Below, piece by piece: positions 1 through 11,238 of a stretch of DNA of 64,000 nt. The stretch is from the NCBI GenBank assembly GCA_021234155.1, contig JAJEKV010000035.1, positions 10,168,407 through 10,232,406 on the forward strand, written 5' to 3'. The stretch is from Isoetes taiwanensis (taxonomy: Eukaryota; Streptophyta; Lycopodiopsida; Isoetales; Isoetaceae). Numbering within the stretch: the first letter of the stretch is position 1; every line of letters begins with the position of its first letter. Position numbers and translations under genes: made by a program. Under the pieces are notes generated by a model. The model worked only from the letters and a program-made list of their open reading frames with translations, did no database searches and had not been told where the DNA came from.

Positions 1-1813
1 TGGAATGAGAGTGGTTGCAAAAAAAGGGCAAAGGAATGTTACTGAACACATTCCTAAAAGTAGGGAATGGATGACAGTTCTTGTATGTGTGAATGCATCA
101 GATAAGTTAACAGATTTACTTTCTCTTATTTAGGGTTTTTGGTGTAATAGTGACTAACATTCTTTGTTTGTATGCAATAGGTAACAAGATTCCTAATCTA
201 TATGTGTTTAAGGGCAAAAGAATGAGGGATATAAACCTCATTTCTGGTTGTGAACCTGGGGCTTCAATGGCTTTTCAAAAGAAAGCCTGGATTACTGATC
301 AATTGTTTGAAGCATGGCTAGATCACTTTAGGAACAATGTTCCTAGAGGGGTCAGCAAGGAAAAGCCACATCTACTCATTTGTGATGGGCGTGGCAGCCA
401 TGTGAACATGGCCACAATTATGAAAGCAAGAGAAATTGGATTGCACATTGTCCAATTACCTCCTCACACATCCCATAGGTTACAACCTTTGGATGTGTCA
501 TGCTTTCGTCCTTTTAAATTAGCATTTAGGAAACTAAGAGCTCATTTCATGCATAGTAAGTATGGAGTGGAGCCTACAAAGGAAGATCTGGCTACAATTG
601 TGTCAAATTCATTGATTCAGGCTCTTAGTTCTAGTAATATTTGTGCCGGCTTCTCAAAAACTGGCATATGGCCTTGGGAACCTTCCAGGGTTCAGCCAGA
701 ACCTTTGGCTGAAGAAATGGAAGCTGAGAGATTAGCTGCTCGTATGCCTAACTTCCTACTTGTTAAGTAATGTCTATTGAGTCATGCATTAACTTAATAT
801 TCTACTTTCCTTGCAGGTGGAACTGCTGCCACACGAGATGAAGGTAAGTTAAATTAAATTAAATCCTCAATGATTTTATTTTTGTTGCATGGATTATTTT
901 AAGTACACTTGTTGTCTTGAATTTAGGTGGTGCTGCTGCTATTAATAGACCTGCTACAGATCAAGAAAATGATGTTGCAGATGAATCATATGGAGATGAT
1001 TCACATGTTCAGGATATATTACATGAGGAGCAGGTAGCTGCAATTGATGGAGATGCAACAGAACTAGAAGCACCAAATGAATGTGCAGCTGAAGTAACTG
1101 CAGATAGTAGCTTAGTAGCATTAGCAGATGTTGCAATAGGTCTTCCTCCAAATGCACCTTCCACAAACAACAATGAATTCAGAAAACTTAAACCTAAGAG
1201 ATTAAGGTTGCCTGAGAGTTTGAAGGGAAGGCTTTTAGTAACATCTGATGAGATGGTTAGGGCAAAGTTGGAGCATCAAAGGCAATGTGAAAAAGCAGCT
1301 AGGATCAGGCATGAACAGTTGGAAGAGAAAAAAAGAGTGCAGGCTTAGAGAAAGGAGGCCAAGGAGGCTGAAAAGAAGAGAAGAGAAGAAAACAAGGGGC
1401 TAAGGGAAGAGAAAAAGGCCGCTTTAGAGAAGGAAAGAATTGAGAGACCTGAACCTTCGTCTAGACCCAAAAGAACAAGAAAGAGGACTTTGAAGATGAT
1501 TGAATATGAAGAGGACGATTCTGATGAGTGTTACCTTATTGCAGGGAATCAGGAGGCACAAGTGGAAGAGAATCCAGAAATGCAAGTTGGTGAAGGATGT
1601 GAAAGTCAAGGACTAGATCTGTTCGTGGACATTTCTCTACCTACCATCCAAGTAGATCAGATGGATGATGAGGCAGACTTGTGCAGGAAGAAAAGAAGGA
1701 TGCATTCTCCTAATGAAAGCAGTGATGAATCTGATGCACCAAAAAGAATTAAGGCATTAGATGACTTATATAGAGCAGAGGCATATGCTCATTTTCAGAG
1801 TTTAGGATTATAA
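1..1813 (+). pseudogene. Decayed pogo/Tigger-like DDE_1 transposase, 3' half
   Basis: The stretch 150-766 encodes the C-terminal part of a DDE_1 (pogo/Tigger/Jerky-type) transposase. Visible motifs are a FKGK block, CDGRGSHV (the second catalytic Asp) and LPPHTSHRLQPLD followed by a FRPFK block, all typical of the family. Codons 5-101 upstream continue the same domain up to VNAS. A phase-consistent model joins 5-101, 181-762, 817-843 and 927 onward; the exon 817-843 has a good acceptor (TTGCAG) and donor (GTAAGT). The tail (927-1813) is Glu/Lys-rich, acidic and coiled-coil-like. An in-frame TAG at 1346-1348 interrupts it: 917-1348 and 1490-1813 share one frame. The splice donors at 102 and 763 lack GT. 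The 5' end lies outside the window, and no terminal repeat was found. Confidence 0.8.
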
Positions 1814-2030
1814 ATTCAACTTGATTGTAACAATGTTTGTAATGATATGCAAGAACACCTCTATGCAGAGGTAACTTAATTTATTTGATGAGAATTGTGC
1901 TTTTCTCATGTAAAATGTCTATGAAATGTGTTCTTTCATAGTCAATAATATTCTGTTTGATCTTTAGGGCAGCAGATTTGGGATTGTTGTTAAAATTGAA
2001 GTATTTGATGATTCTGTACACTTATGTTTT
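1814..2030. other. 3' flank of the transposase relic, no gene
   Basis: AT-rich sequence following the transposase relic. It may hold the element's untranslated tail. I see no coding potential and no convincing terminal inverted repeat. Confidence 0.4.
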
Positions 2031-2058
2031 GAGGGATCCTATCCTTATAGGATCCCTC
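2031..2058. repeat. Perfect 12-bp-arm hairpin
   Basis: GAGGGATCCTAT and its exact reverse complement are separated by the four bases CCTT. It lies about 220 bases after the transposase relic and could be a subterminal hairpin of that element or a chance palindrome. Confidence 0.75.
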
Positions 2059-2221
2059 AAGCAGGTATGATCTAGTTTTCTTGAGCTTATTTAGCATTTT
2101 TCCACTCAACAGATCGATTTTTGCCGCTTTGTTTTGCAGCTAGGATATGGTAATTGGCCAATAAATTGGTCAATAAGGGGTTCAATTCCTCAAATCCTTA
2201 GTTAGTTAGTTAGCATTCGAC

Positions 2222-2440
2222 ATCACCATTGCAGGTTTGATCACATCTACTTGTTAATTGCAGGTCACCAAATAGGGATTTACTTGTCACCATTAAGGAA
2301 ACTAGTATGTCACCATTAGGGTAATTGCATATGGCCATTCTAGCGTCTACCTTCACCATTCAATGATGTTTTCCTCACCATTGAGGATCTCAGACGCACA
2401 CTAAAAGAATGCACCATTGAAGATAGACTATCACCATATG
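2222..2440 (+). repeat. Degenerate ~21-base array built on TCACCATT
   Basis: TCACCATT or close variants start at about 2222, 2240, 2265, 2287, 2310, 2331, 2353, 2375, 2411 and 2431. Most steps are 18-25 bases, and one step of 36 suggests a lost unit near 2393. The bases between cores vary, so this is an old minisatellite or a spaced motif array rather than a clean tandem repeat. One further isolated core lies at 2607-2615. Confidence 0.6.
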
Positions 2441-3430
2441 GGGGTCTGAACCCCTCTTGATTAGCTTGATAATACTTGTGTGCAGGAATACTTTCTGAAT
2501 CATTTCTTTGCAGATCTTGGTTCAGCATGTCGTAGGGCACGTCCAGGTAAAAGCAATTCATGTTTTGGCTTTAAGAGCTTGTATGTTTGGAGACTTTTTC
2601 ATTAAGTTCACCATTCATGGGGCCACCACCTTAAACAAGAAGCATCTTCCTATGTGTTGTGACGTTCCAAGAAAAGCGTGCCCTGTTGCGTGAGACTTCA
2701 AAAGGACAGGAACCTTAGAGGTGTTCCTTTTGGATTTCAACCCTAGAGCGTGCATTGGGAGGAGTGCATGATAGAATCCGGATGTTGGATCAGACCAGCC
2801 TATTCAAAAACTAGAGCAATATATGCATGGCATGCTCTATTAAATTTGAATTCGATTTTGATTCTTTAGACTCTTACAACCTGTACACGAAGAAGCAGAG
2901 CTAGGGCCTAGAAGGCCCATTTGCCCTTCAACATGTCACAAATGTCGGGTTAAGAATAAGTCGACAAAACCGAGCCCACAAATCCTCCTGGGATGACGCT
3001 TGTATTGTCTCATATTAGGATTTTGAGTCAAGGCAGTACAGTTAGCTTGATTCATTCAAGGCAGTAACAGTTGGTTTAAATCAAGCCAACTTTACTTAGT
3101 GTGGAAAAACTGAAACGCATCTGAAACTCCTTCTGAATCAAGCGAAATATAATAGGGTATCATATTGACACGAAACATATAATAGTGTATCATCTTGACA
3201 CGAAACATAACATCTCGGTCGGCAATAATGACTCCGGAGAAGAAGAATGTCTTATTAATTTAAGCGAAGACTTTGAACAGATTGTTTTTCTAGATCGATG
3301 TGGACTTGAGCAAGCAACCAATCCTCTTCATGACATTTTACAAGTATCGTCCAGCAATGACTAACTTATTTCAGTAGAAGATAAGAGAAGAACGAGCTAA
3401 GGCCTTGAACAGTTCTGCTATAAACTGAAT
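2441..3430. other. Noncoding spacer before dirigent gene 1
   Basis: I found no convincing gene here. Short open frames on either strand show no recognisable domain. From about 3200 the sequence resembles the upstream regions of the other dirigent copies (a CTTTGAACAGATTG block and AGAAGATAAGAGAAGAAC), so the last 250 bases are probably the distal promoter of the gene at 3559. Confidence 0.5.
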
Positions 3431-3468
3431 GGTGGGCCTAAACAACGCAACCAAACCCCCTATATAAA
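3431..3468 (+). promoter_or_regulatory. Core promoter of dirigent gene 1
   Basis: GGTGGGCCTAAACAACGCAA and ACCAAACCCC precede a TATA box, TATATAAA, at 3461-3468. The start codon is 91 bases after the TATA box. The same block recurs upstream of the other dirigent genes. GGGCC resembles a site II element and ACCAAAC resembles MYB-bound AC elements; both assignments are inference. Confidence 0.65.
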
Positions 3469-3558
3469 CACCACCTCGGATCACCAAAATACAAAGCAGC
3501 ACTTGCTCTTACGATCCTTCATTTGAGAGCCAGGCTAGGAATCATCAAGCACACAAAC

Positions 3559-4062
3559 ATGGCAAGCTTCAAATATGGTGTCTGTCTCGTTGCAGCACTT
3601 ATATTTGCGCTAGGATGCCAGGCAAAGTTTACAAACCTGGAGTTTTATTTTATGGGAGGAGCATCCAACACCACCAATGCAATTGTGGCAGGTCCTAACA
3701 ACAATGTCACTGTTGCACAGTTTGGCACAATTTTTGTTTATGATGATAAGATCACAGATGGCCCAAACAATGAGACTTCTACCATTTTGGGCAGAGCTCA
3801 GGGCATTGTGGTAGTCTCAGATGTTGCCACTGGCAGTGCTACCTATTACATGACTATTTTGTATGACTATGGCGGTCTCAAAGGTCAGCTCATTTTGTTG
3901 GGCAGAGATACTATTGGAACCGGTGGAGTTAGTGAACTGGCTGTTGCTGGTGGAACTGGCGATTTTCGATTTGCTTCTGGCTATGCCAATTTCACATATA
4001 CTGCATTCTTGCAGCTATCACTAACTGCTTATGTCTCTGCTACTATTTATCAACCCATGTAA
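3559..4062 (+). CDS. Dirigent family protein, copy 1
   Basis: A 167-residue intronless gene for a small secreted dirigent-type beta-barrel protein. Dirigent proteins steer the stereochemistry of phenoxy-radical coupling in lignan and lignin formation, or act as allene-oxide-cyclase-like barrels. A hydrophobic signal peptide covers residues 1-22, ending at GCQA. Family motifs follow: LEFYF (28-32), AGPNNNVTVAQFG (44-56), GRAQGI (78-83), GRDTI (115-119) and ELAVAGGTGDFRFA (126-139). Four N-glycosylation sequons are present, at Asn37, 49, 71 and 144. The ATG at 3559 is chosen because the signal peptide starts there and it aligns with the other copies; an in-frame TTG upstream at 3523 is rejected. 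Residues 66 and 74 are Thr and Ser where copies 2 and 3 have Cys. Substrate unknown. Confidence 0.92.
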   Translation: MASFKYGVCLVAALIFALGCQAKFTNLEFYFMGGASNTTNAIVAGPNNNVTVAQFGTIFVYDDKITDGPNNETSTILGRAQGIVVVSDVATGSATYYMTILYDYGGLKGQLILLGRDTIGTGGVSELAVAGGTGDFRFASGYANFTYTAFLQLSLTAYVSATIYQPM

Positions 4063-5370
4063 ATGCTTAATTTACTTGGTAGATAGTCATATGTTGATCT
4101 TAATTTGTTTGACAGGCTAAGTAAGCCTTGAATAATGCTATTTCATATAATTCATTATTGATGATACACCTACTACTTGCAATTCTATTTGTTATTATGT
4201 AACGTTGTCTTGATGTCATTTATAGATTCAAGGATGAACTTGACACATAAGATGGGTAAATCACATTGTAACTTGTATGTTTTGAGTAATTAGATGTCAT
4301 CACTTCAAATATGTAAAATAATGTCATACTTGGAACTAAGAATTGGTATCTGGCTCAATAATAATCATAGTTACATATGTTGGTCTTGTACCACATTCAC
4401 CAATTCCTGTTCGAGTCTCATTCAACTAGGCACTGGAACCAGCCGTTTGCTTTAGGGAATCTATACTTGTGGTTTTTTAATTCCAGTGATCTGTGGTTTG
4501 GAGGATGATGCCTAGGTGCCAAACTGAAAGCATATAAGAAATTGATACAGTCTAGAAAATTGCATGGCAACATACGGCAAAGACCAAGAAGGTAAATTGT
4601 TTTTGAATTTGTAACTTGTAATTAAATGACCTTGGCAAGAGCGGAGCAACTGCTTTTTGCTTTTATCGCACGCGTTTAAAAATGAAGTTGAGTTCAATGA
4701 GTCGACCTATTAATGTCGTGAATTTTTAGAACTTGGACAACAATTAGCTAGTTGTGTGGGCAAATCTAACTTTTAAATATACAAAATATTACATTTCCTT
4801 AAGATGGATGTGATGTGACCAATTGAGAATGGATAGAATTAAACAAATGTTCTTCTTAGAAGTAGAAAATAGTATCAGGAGCAAATTAAGAAGTCAGCGT
4901 ATGTCAAAACAAAAGCCCAGACTTGTCTTCTCAGAGCGAAAGTCCAAAATTGTCTTCTCAATTAATTCAAATATGGCATGAAAATTGGTATACAAAAGAT
5001 CAAACCGAGCACACAAATTCCCCAAATGTTACCTCCTTATGACAACACTTTCTGTTTGGTAGCATTCTCAGCAAAGAAATTAATGAAGAAGGAAACTGCA
5101 GGCGGACCTTACACACTAGAATCAGACCAAGTTTCAAATATCAAGTTGATACGAAACATAATATTCTAATCGGGTCGGCAACGACTATATCTCAGTAGTA
5201 GAAGATAAGAAGAACACCTTAATTAACGCAAGACTGGACTTTGAGACTTTTGTTCCAAATTGGATTATTGGACCGAGGAATGCATGGCGCTAAGGTAATG
5301 ACTATTTCAGTAGAAGACAAGAGAAGAACGAGCTAAGAAGTCTTTGATGGACAGTTTTGTTATAAACCAA
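4063..5370. other. 3' region of dirigent 1 and upstream region of dirigent 2
   Basis: No coding sequence recognised. The whole stretch has a close counterpart at 20120-21400, between the dirigent pseudogene and dirigent gene 3, so it belongs to a duplicated block. Shared landmarks include a TCAATTAATTCAAATATGGC segment and a TGGACCGAGGAATGCATGGC segment. Confidence 0.6.
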
Positions 5371-5432
5371 ATGGTGGGCCTAAACAACACAACCAAACCC
5401 CCTATATACCTCGGATCACCAAAATAACAAAG
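5371..5432 (+). promoter_or_regulatory. Extra upstream copy of the dirigent core promoter (remnant)
   Basis: ATGGTGGGCCTAAACAACAC, then ACCAAACCCC, CTATATACCTCGGATCACC and AACAAAGCAG repeat the promoter and leader found again at 5661-5730. Here the TATA block is TATATACC, lacking the AAACAACAC segment, and no coding sequence follows. It is best read as a tandem promoter/leader duplication about 290 bases upstream of the working promoter. Confidence 0.6.
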
Positions 5433-5660
5433 CAGAAATAATTGTCCCAGTAAGTTAGAAGAAGATGAGAAGAAGAATGCCTTAATTTAAGCCAAGACTT
5501 TGAACAGATTGTTTTTCTAAATCGATGTGGACTTCCGCAAGCAACAAATCCTCTTAATGACATTTTATTACAGGTGTCGCCTGGCAATGACTATTTCTAT
5601 AGAAGCTAAGAGAAGAATGGACTAAGTAAGGCTTTGAACAGTTGTGCCTTATAAACTGAT

Positions 5661-5699
5661 ATGGTGGGCCTAAACAACGCAACCAAACCCCTATATAAA
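5661..5699 (+). promoter_or_regulatory. Core promoter of dirigent gene 2
   Basis: The conserved GGTGGGCCTAAACAACGCAA and ACCAAACCCC block leads into TATATAAA at 5692-5699. The start codon is 94 bases downstream of the TATA box, nearly the same spacing as in copy 1. Confidence 0.65.
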
Positions 5700-5792
5700 C
5701 AACACCTCGGATGACCAAAATAACAAAGCAAAACCTGCTCTTAAGATTCTTGATCTGAGAGCCAAGCTAAGAGAAGAATCAAGCAAGCAAGC

Positions 5793-6296
5793 ATGGCAAG
5801 CTTCAAATATGGTATCTGTCTCGTTGCAGCGCTTATATTTGCAGTGGGATGCCAGGCAAAGTTTACAAATCTGGAGTTTTATTTTATGGGAGGAGCATCC
5901 AACACCACCAATGCAATTGTGGCAGGCCCTAACAACAATGTCACTGTTGCACAGTTTGGCACAATTTTTGTGTACGATGATAAGATCTGTGACGGCCCAA
6001 ACAACGCCACTTGTACGATTTTGGGCAGAGCGCAGGGCATTGTTGTAGTGTCAGATGTTGCCACTGGTAGTGCTACCTATTACATGACTATTTTGTATGA
6101 CTATGGTGGTCTCAAAGGTCAGTTCCTTCTGTTGGGTAGAGATACTATTGGAACTGGTGGAGTTAGTGAACTTGCTGTTGCTGGTGGAACTGGCGATTTT
6201 CGATTTGCTTCTGGCTTTGCCAATTTCACATACTCCACCTTCTTACAGCTATCTCTCACTGCTTATGTTTCTGCTACTATCTACCAGCCTATGTAA
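5793..6296 (+). CDS. Dirigent family protein, copy 2
   Basis: An intact 167-residue intronless dirigent gene, strongly similar along its whole length to the copy at 3559. The signal peptide (1-22), four sequons (Asn37, 49, 71, 144) and the barrel motifs are conserved. It differs by two cysteines, Cys66 in DKICDG and Cys74 in NATCTIL, which flank an eight-residue loop and could form a disulfide (inference). The start codon sits in AGCATGGCAAGC, matching the other copies. It has its own TATA box and a second, remnant promoter farther upstream. Expected to be secreted to the apoplast; substrate unknown. Confidence 0.93.
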   Translation: MASFKYGICLVAALIFAVGCQAKFTNLEFYFMGGASNTTNAIVAGPNNNVTVAQFGTIFVYDDKICDGPNNATCTILGRAQGIVVVSDVATGSATYYMTILYDYGGLKGQFLLLGRDTIGTGGVSELAVAGGTGDFRFASGFANFTYSTFLQLSLTAYVSATIYQPM

Positions 6297-6712
6297 AGTA
6301 TTAATTAACTAGCCCCATATTTATATTTTTTATCTTCATTTGTAAGGACTACTTAGTGTCCTTGAATTAATGGCAGAATAAGTGCAAAAGATTTCCAATC
6401 ATAATTGTCATGTAGTTTTGTTATATTCCGTATCTCTGTATCATCTTTTTCTTCTAGTCTATAGGGTCTAATTTAGGACTCGGGGTCTGAACTTTGTTGT
6501 CCTTCTGTCCTAGTTGAACTAGGTAGCCCACAATAATAATAGATAATATTGTTCTTGCATACTTTGGATTTCATGTGAATGCAAGATAGTATAATTCCAT
6601 ATTTGCAAGCATAGATAACTTATGTCTAGTGAACAATTCCATTGCAAATATATGTACAACAAAGTCATGTCAATATATCAAAGTATAATTTCTATGCTTT
6701 ACCACTATCTTT
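6297..6712. other. 3' region of dirigent 2, no gene
   Basis: Untranslated and intergenic sequence. Similarity to the 3' flank of dirigent 3 runs to about 6440 and then stops, marking the right edge of the duplicated block. Confidence 0.5.
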
Positions 6713-7297
6713 GCCATTAATATTTGTGTTCAATACTAAAGAGAAAAGACAATACCATTAGTCAATTTGCATTTGAACTCCTTGGATAACATTGTGATCT
6801 TGTTTGTAAGCCATATCTTTAAAATATAGCCAAAATTAACCAAGGAAGAACTTTTGCTTCCTGCTACTATCCACAAGAAAAAATGTGTTAGTACGAATCC
6901 TACTTAGCAGTTGTTATCCTGCCCTTGATGCTCACCGAAAAACATAGGCATCTCCAATATTAACCAAGGAAGAGCTATTGCTTCTTGCAACTATCCACAA
7001 GAAAAAAATGAGTTAGTACGACTTCCACTTATCGATTGTTATCCCGCTCCTTGATGCTTACCGAAAATGTAGACATCGCTAGAGTTATCTAGGCGAGCTC
7101 TTGCTCCCTGCCACTATCCATAAGAAAAAAAAAGCGTTAGTACGAATTCATCAGTTATTATCCTGCTTTTCGATGCTTAGAATTTTCATATGTTACTATT
7201 ATTTATGCCATTAATATTTGTGTTTAATACTATGTAAAGAGAAAATATAATAGCATTAATCAATTTGCTTTTGAACTCCTTGGATAATATTCTAATC
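6713..7297. repeat. Tandem repeat of ~120-base units between a direct repeat
   Basis: Three imperfect units start near 6842, 6963 and 7086. Each reads GAAGA or GAGC, then CTATCCACAAGAAAAAA, then GTTAGTACGA, then GATGCT. The array lies between two direct copies of a ~90-base segment (about 6713-6800 and 7203-7297), both containing GCCATTAATATTTGTGTT and TTGAACTCCTTGGATAA. No coding potential. Confidence 0.7.
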
Positions 7298-7607
7298 ATC
7301 ATGGCAACTATTTTCTTCAAGAAATGATACAACTCCTCAACCCATGCCTCGGAGGTGGAAGTGAACTTCATCTATAGTCATTTTTAAAAATAACTTGATG
7401 TGCCACAATCCTCCTTTTTATTAGTCTGTCATGCTAGAGTTCCAGTAGGTCCTAGTGTTCAACACTTGCCCCCTTGCATAGGAGACTTTATAACTAAAAC
7501 CTCCCTACAGGTAGCTTTAAGGATGGCGGGCGGAATGGCGGACGGTTCTAGCAGCTTGACCCCCTTTTGCATGGCCTTCTCTTCCTTGTTTGCATGCTAC
7601 CGTTAAT

Positions 7608-7622
7608 AGGGGTGGCCACATG
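7608..7622 (+). repeat. Left terminal inverted repeat of the PIF element (candidate)
   Basis: AGGGGTGGCCACATG, preceded by AAT. It pairs with 19007-19021 with one mismatch. Confidence 0.5.
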
Positions 7623-8373
7623 GCCACTTTTTCGCATTTTTTCAAACCCCTGCCCCCAAAATGTGGAGATCATTGGGGGTGGGGACCATCCATATAATCG
7701 GAGGCCCTTTTTCTATATTCCAATTTTGCGGAAGGAGAGGGGTAACCAGGGTTACCTGCCTTAGCTGTCACTTTGATCAGAACGACGATTCTCGACGATT
7801 CTGATCAAACATAAGAGGAGAGGACCAAACATAAGAACGACGAAATTCAATTCTCACCATCAGAGGAGAAGGAATTGAAAATTGAAAGCTCACGATTTGC
7901 TCACGATTTGCAACTTCGAATTTGCTCACGATTCCAGGTATTTTAATTTCTGGCATTCAGGAGATACTTAGGTTAATGGATTAGATAAACTTAGGCATTC
8001 CAAGATAAAGCCAAATGCTGATGCAGATTTGGAAGCCAAAGGCCAAGCTTGACATGTTAGATTTGCCACTGATTCTATGAATTCTAAATTTGCCTCCTGA
8101 TCCTAAATCCTGATTCAAAATTTGCCTCCTGATTCTATGAATACTATGCTTTTATATCTCATGTAAATAGTTATTTTAGAATTTGCATTCATCTGTACTA
8201 CATTCTTTCAAGTTCTAAAACATTGTATTTAACAAATGACATTGGATCACCGAGTTTCTAGCTTCTAACCTAGTTGTCTATGATAGCCAACAATGTTGCA
8301 GAAGACCATTGCTGTTATGATAGACAGCAATGTTATTGTCTTTTCAACATTCCTCAGATTCATCTTGGACATC

Positions 8374-11238
8374 ATGCAACCACCATTTGAGATGAGAAAC
8401 AAGATGGACGAAGAGATGGGAAGGATGCCATTTGTGTCTATCGTGCTTGCTTATCAGCAATGGAACAAATAAGGAATATCCAGGTCGAGAATTTTGGGTT
8501 TTCCCCAGGCAGTCCACGTTCAATGAAATTATTGAATGCCATTCTCGGCAATATGACTTCACTGCTTTAGATTTAAAGTGGAAAAAATATTACAAGATGG
8601 ATGTTGCTAGCTTTGAGAGATTAGTGGAGCTCCTTTCCCCTTATTTGATCATTCCTGGCCGAAAGGTAAGACCGCCATTAGACATAAGAACTGCGATCAA
8701 GATTGTCTTATATAGGTTGGTTAGCGGCATGAGCACTAGACGCATGCAGGACTTGTTCCAGGTTGGAAAATCCACCATTGAAAAATATACCAACAAGATC
8801 TGTGGGATTCTGGCTGATAGAAATAAACTTTTGAGGTTTTTTATCTAAATTCCTAGAGGTGATGATTTGATAAGAGTGATTAATAGCTTTGAAGAACTTT
8901 GTGGCCTCCCAAAGTGTTGTCGTGCAGCTGACGGATCTTATATTGTGCTCAAAGAAAAACCAGCAAAAAAATATGATACACATGCTTATCATAATAGGAA
9001 GGGCATCAGTTCCATGTTATTGCAAGGCCTATGTGATACTAACAAGATGTTCTTGGATGTATGTTGCTTGTTTCCTGGTGGTGTCCATGATGCCAGTCAA
9101 TTTGCTCATTCATCCTTGTACAGGAAGCTGAAGTATAACATTGAATGTAGTGGGCCAATACTACAATTGCAATGTGATAATTACCAACAAGAAGGAAGAA
9201 TAGAATAGAATAGAATAGTTTTTTTAACGTCCACGGAGACCAATAGGTCATGGGACCCATACAATGGGCTAGTACAATCATTACTACTAGGATTAAAAAA
9301 CCCCTGCCTCGAAAGGTTTTCAAGGGAAAAACCTTTGCAGTAATGATGATACTAGACAAGCAGAGATAATGACTACTGAGGGCTCAGTAATTGCAGGCGT
9401 TTATCTAGAACCTCAAGTATGTATAATGCCAAGTCATGCACAGATGGTGCTCTGGGAAGTTGTGGAAGCGTGGAATGGAATGCTAAGGTCAAAAAATGAT
9501 TCCGGACTATCTCAAAAGCGGGGCAACTTCGTAAGAGTATGGCTTTCATCTTCAATAACCTCAGAATCGCAACAGCACATAGCCTCGCTTCAAGGCAATT
9601 GCGGCCGCTCCCATCTACCTGTCTCAATCCGTAGCACCTGGGACCCCGTATGCGATTGATGCAATAGCTACAAGCTTGTTCCCGGACAATGAAGCAAGCA
9701 AATAAGCTTGGGGCCCCGGTGCCAAGGTGGGATTTATGTGTGCATGATAATGACCAGTTTTCACTTGGGCCAAAGTAATCAAGTCCCATATCTTTTGAGA
9801 AAAACGACCAGCGAGATATTGTTGCAAAAGCTCGAGATTGAACCGCAAGCATCGGGCAAATTTCGGTTGCACACAGCCCAATCCGGTAAACCATGTAGTG
9901 CAATGCTCTTTCCAACATCGTTTCAAACGCCGAGGAGATTCAGCCATGGCAAGTGCAAGAACAGATACCTAACATCATCCATGTGGTGCACCTTTGCGGA
10001 TATAGTGGAGATGGCGCTCATGGCGTAATGTTGAAGAGGCCAAAACCTGTCTCTTGTAAAAGAATAGCATAGGGCACCGTTGTTTTAACTCCGAGGCTGT
10101 AAGTGAGAAAGGACTTTTGCACCCGCCCCAAGCTCTCCCAAGCACTAGCACTAATGGCGTGCCCCCACATTTGAGAACCATACAAGAAAAGGCTCTACCA
10201 AAGCCCTAAAACAAGTGGGCTTTCAGAGCAAATCATGAATTTCTGCGAAAAACAATTGTTTTGCATTGCATAGAGTGCTCTCCATCCAAAGAGCCCACCC
10301 GCTTGGTAATACAATCGCTTCCCAAAGTGTGTTCTTACAGAATTCTACACCAAGATACTTGTAGCTATCTACAACTTCAACTTCAAGGCTATCATAGTGC
10401 ATAGGGGGAACATTGTGACGAAGATTGAACTACCAAAAGCTTGGTCTTTTGGAGATTAACACGCAAACCCTGTGTTCTCACAAAAACCGCGGAGCATGTA
10501 AATGTTGCCGCATACTAGCAAATATGTGCTGTATGAAATATCATCGATACATAAGTTGCCTAATGATATAGTGTGCCAAATGTGGACCTCCGCCGCCATG
10601 ATTATGAAGCCATTCTTCCAATTGATCAATGTACAAGCCAAAGAGTGTAGGAGATAAAGGGCAACCCTGACGAACTCCAATATTGCTAGTGATTTGAGTA
10701 CCTGATGCTGGAAATTTAGCAAAAACCCTTTCATAGAGCCGATAAACTGCATTTTGATTGTGGAACCCCAAGTGCCTGCAAGCGCTGCCAAAGAAGCTCG
10801 CGTGGTACTGTAAGAAGCATGCAGACAATCAATGTGCACCTATACATTCTAGTTGATACAGCCTATCCTTCTCGAGAATTCTGTATGAAGATTTTTAACA
10901 AGCCCACAAATCTCCTTATGAAGGAGTTTGATAGACACATCAAGCAAGGAAGGGTGGTGATTGAGAATATTTTTGGGATACTAAAAAGCAAGTTTTAGAT
11001 CTTAGGAAGTCTAAATTGTCACGTAGATAATGCATCAAAAATTATAGTGGCTTGTTGTGCTCTTCATAACTTTTGTAGGATGGCCACCCTTGGATTACCA
11101 TTAAATGAACCAAGGCCTGCTGAAAATGTGCCACCTTATGAGTTTGAACTCAATGCAAAGAGTCTGACAAGAAAAGGACAAGTATTGAGAAGTGCAGTCT
11201 TCCAAAATTGGTTGGCCGAGAGAGAGAATGGTATATGA
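8374..11238 (+). pseudogene. Harbinger-type DDE nuclease (transposase), broken
   Basis: A DDE_Tnp_4 transposase. The N-terminal part starts at the ATG at 8374 (MQPPFEMRNKMDEEMG), shifts frame near 8465, and continues with EYPGREFW. A helix-turn-helix-like stretch (RLVSGMSTRRMQDLF) and an in-frame TAA at 8846-8848 follow; the same frame resumes at IPRGDDL. The first catalytic Asp is in AADGSY (near 8930). The second is in ILVDTAYPS (10849-10875) and the Glu is in VVIENIFG (about 10959-10982). The gene is split between the first and second Asp by a LINE at about 9.2-10.8 kb and has a TAG at 10996-10998. It ends LAERENGI at 11238. Confidence 0.85.
9197..10830 (-). mobile_element. Truncated LINE (non-LTR retrotransposon) in the Harbinger gene
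   Basis: Minus-strand reverse transcriptase remnants are readable: the RT block GVRQGCPLSPTLFGLYIDQL (near 10.6-10.7 kb), followed by frame-shifted C-terminal sequence to about 9.4 kb. The 3' end is marked by GACGTTAAAAAAA and then a tail of (TATTC)n, seen on the + strand as AGAAT repeats at 9197-9218. It is 5'-truncated, since only the later RT motifs remain. Exact ends and target duplication are unclear to within about 20 bases. The same 3' tail type occurs at 31310-31364. Confidence 0.75.

Noticed and set aside
3523-3558. Upstream in-frame start (TTG) for dirigent copy 1
   Set aside because: It is not an ATG, would put a charged stretch before the signal peptide, and is absent from the other copies.
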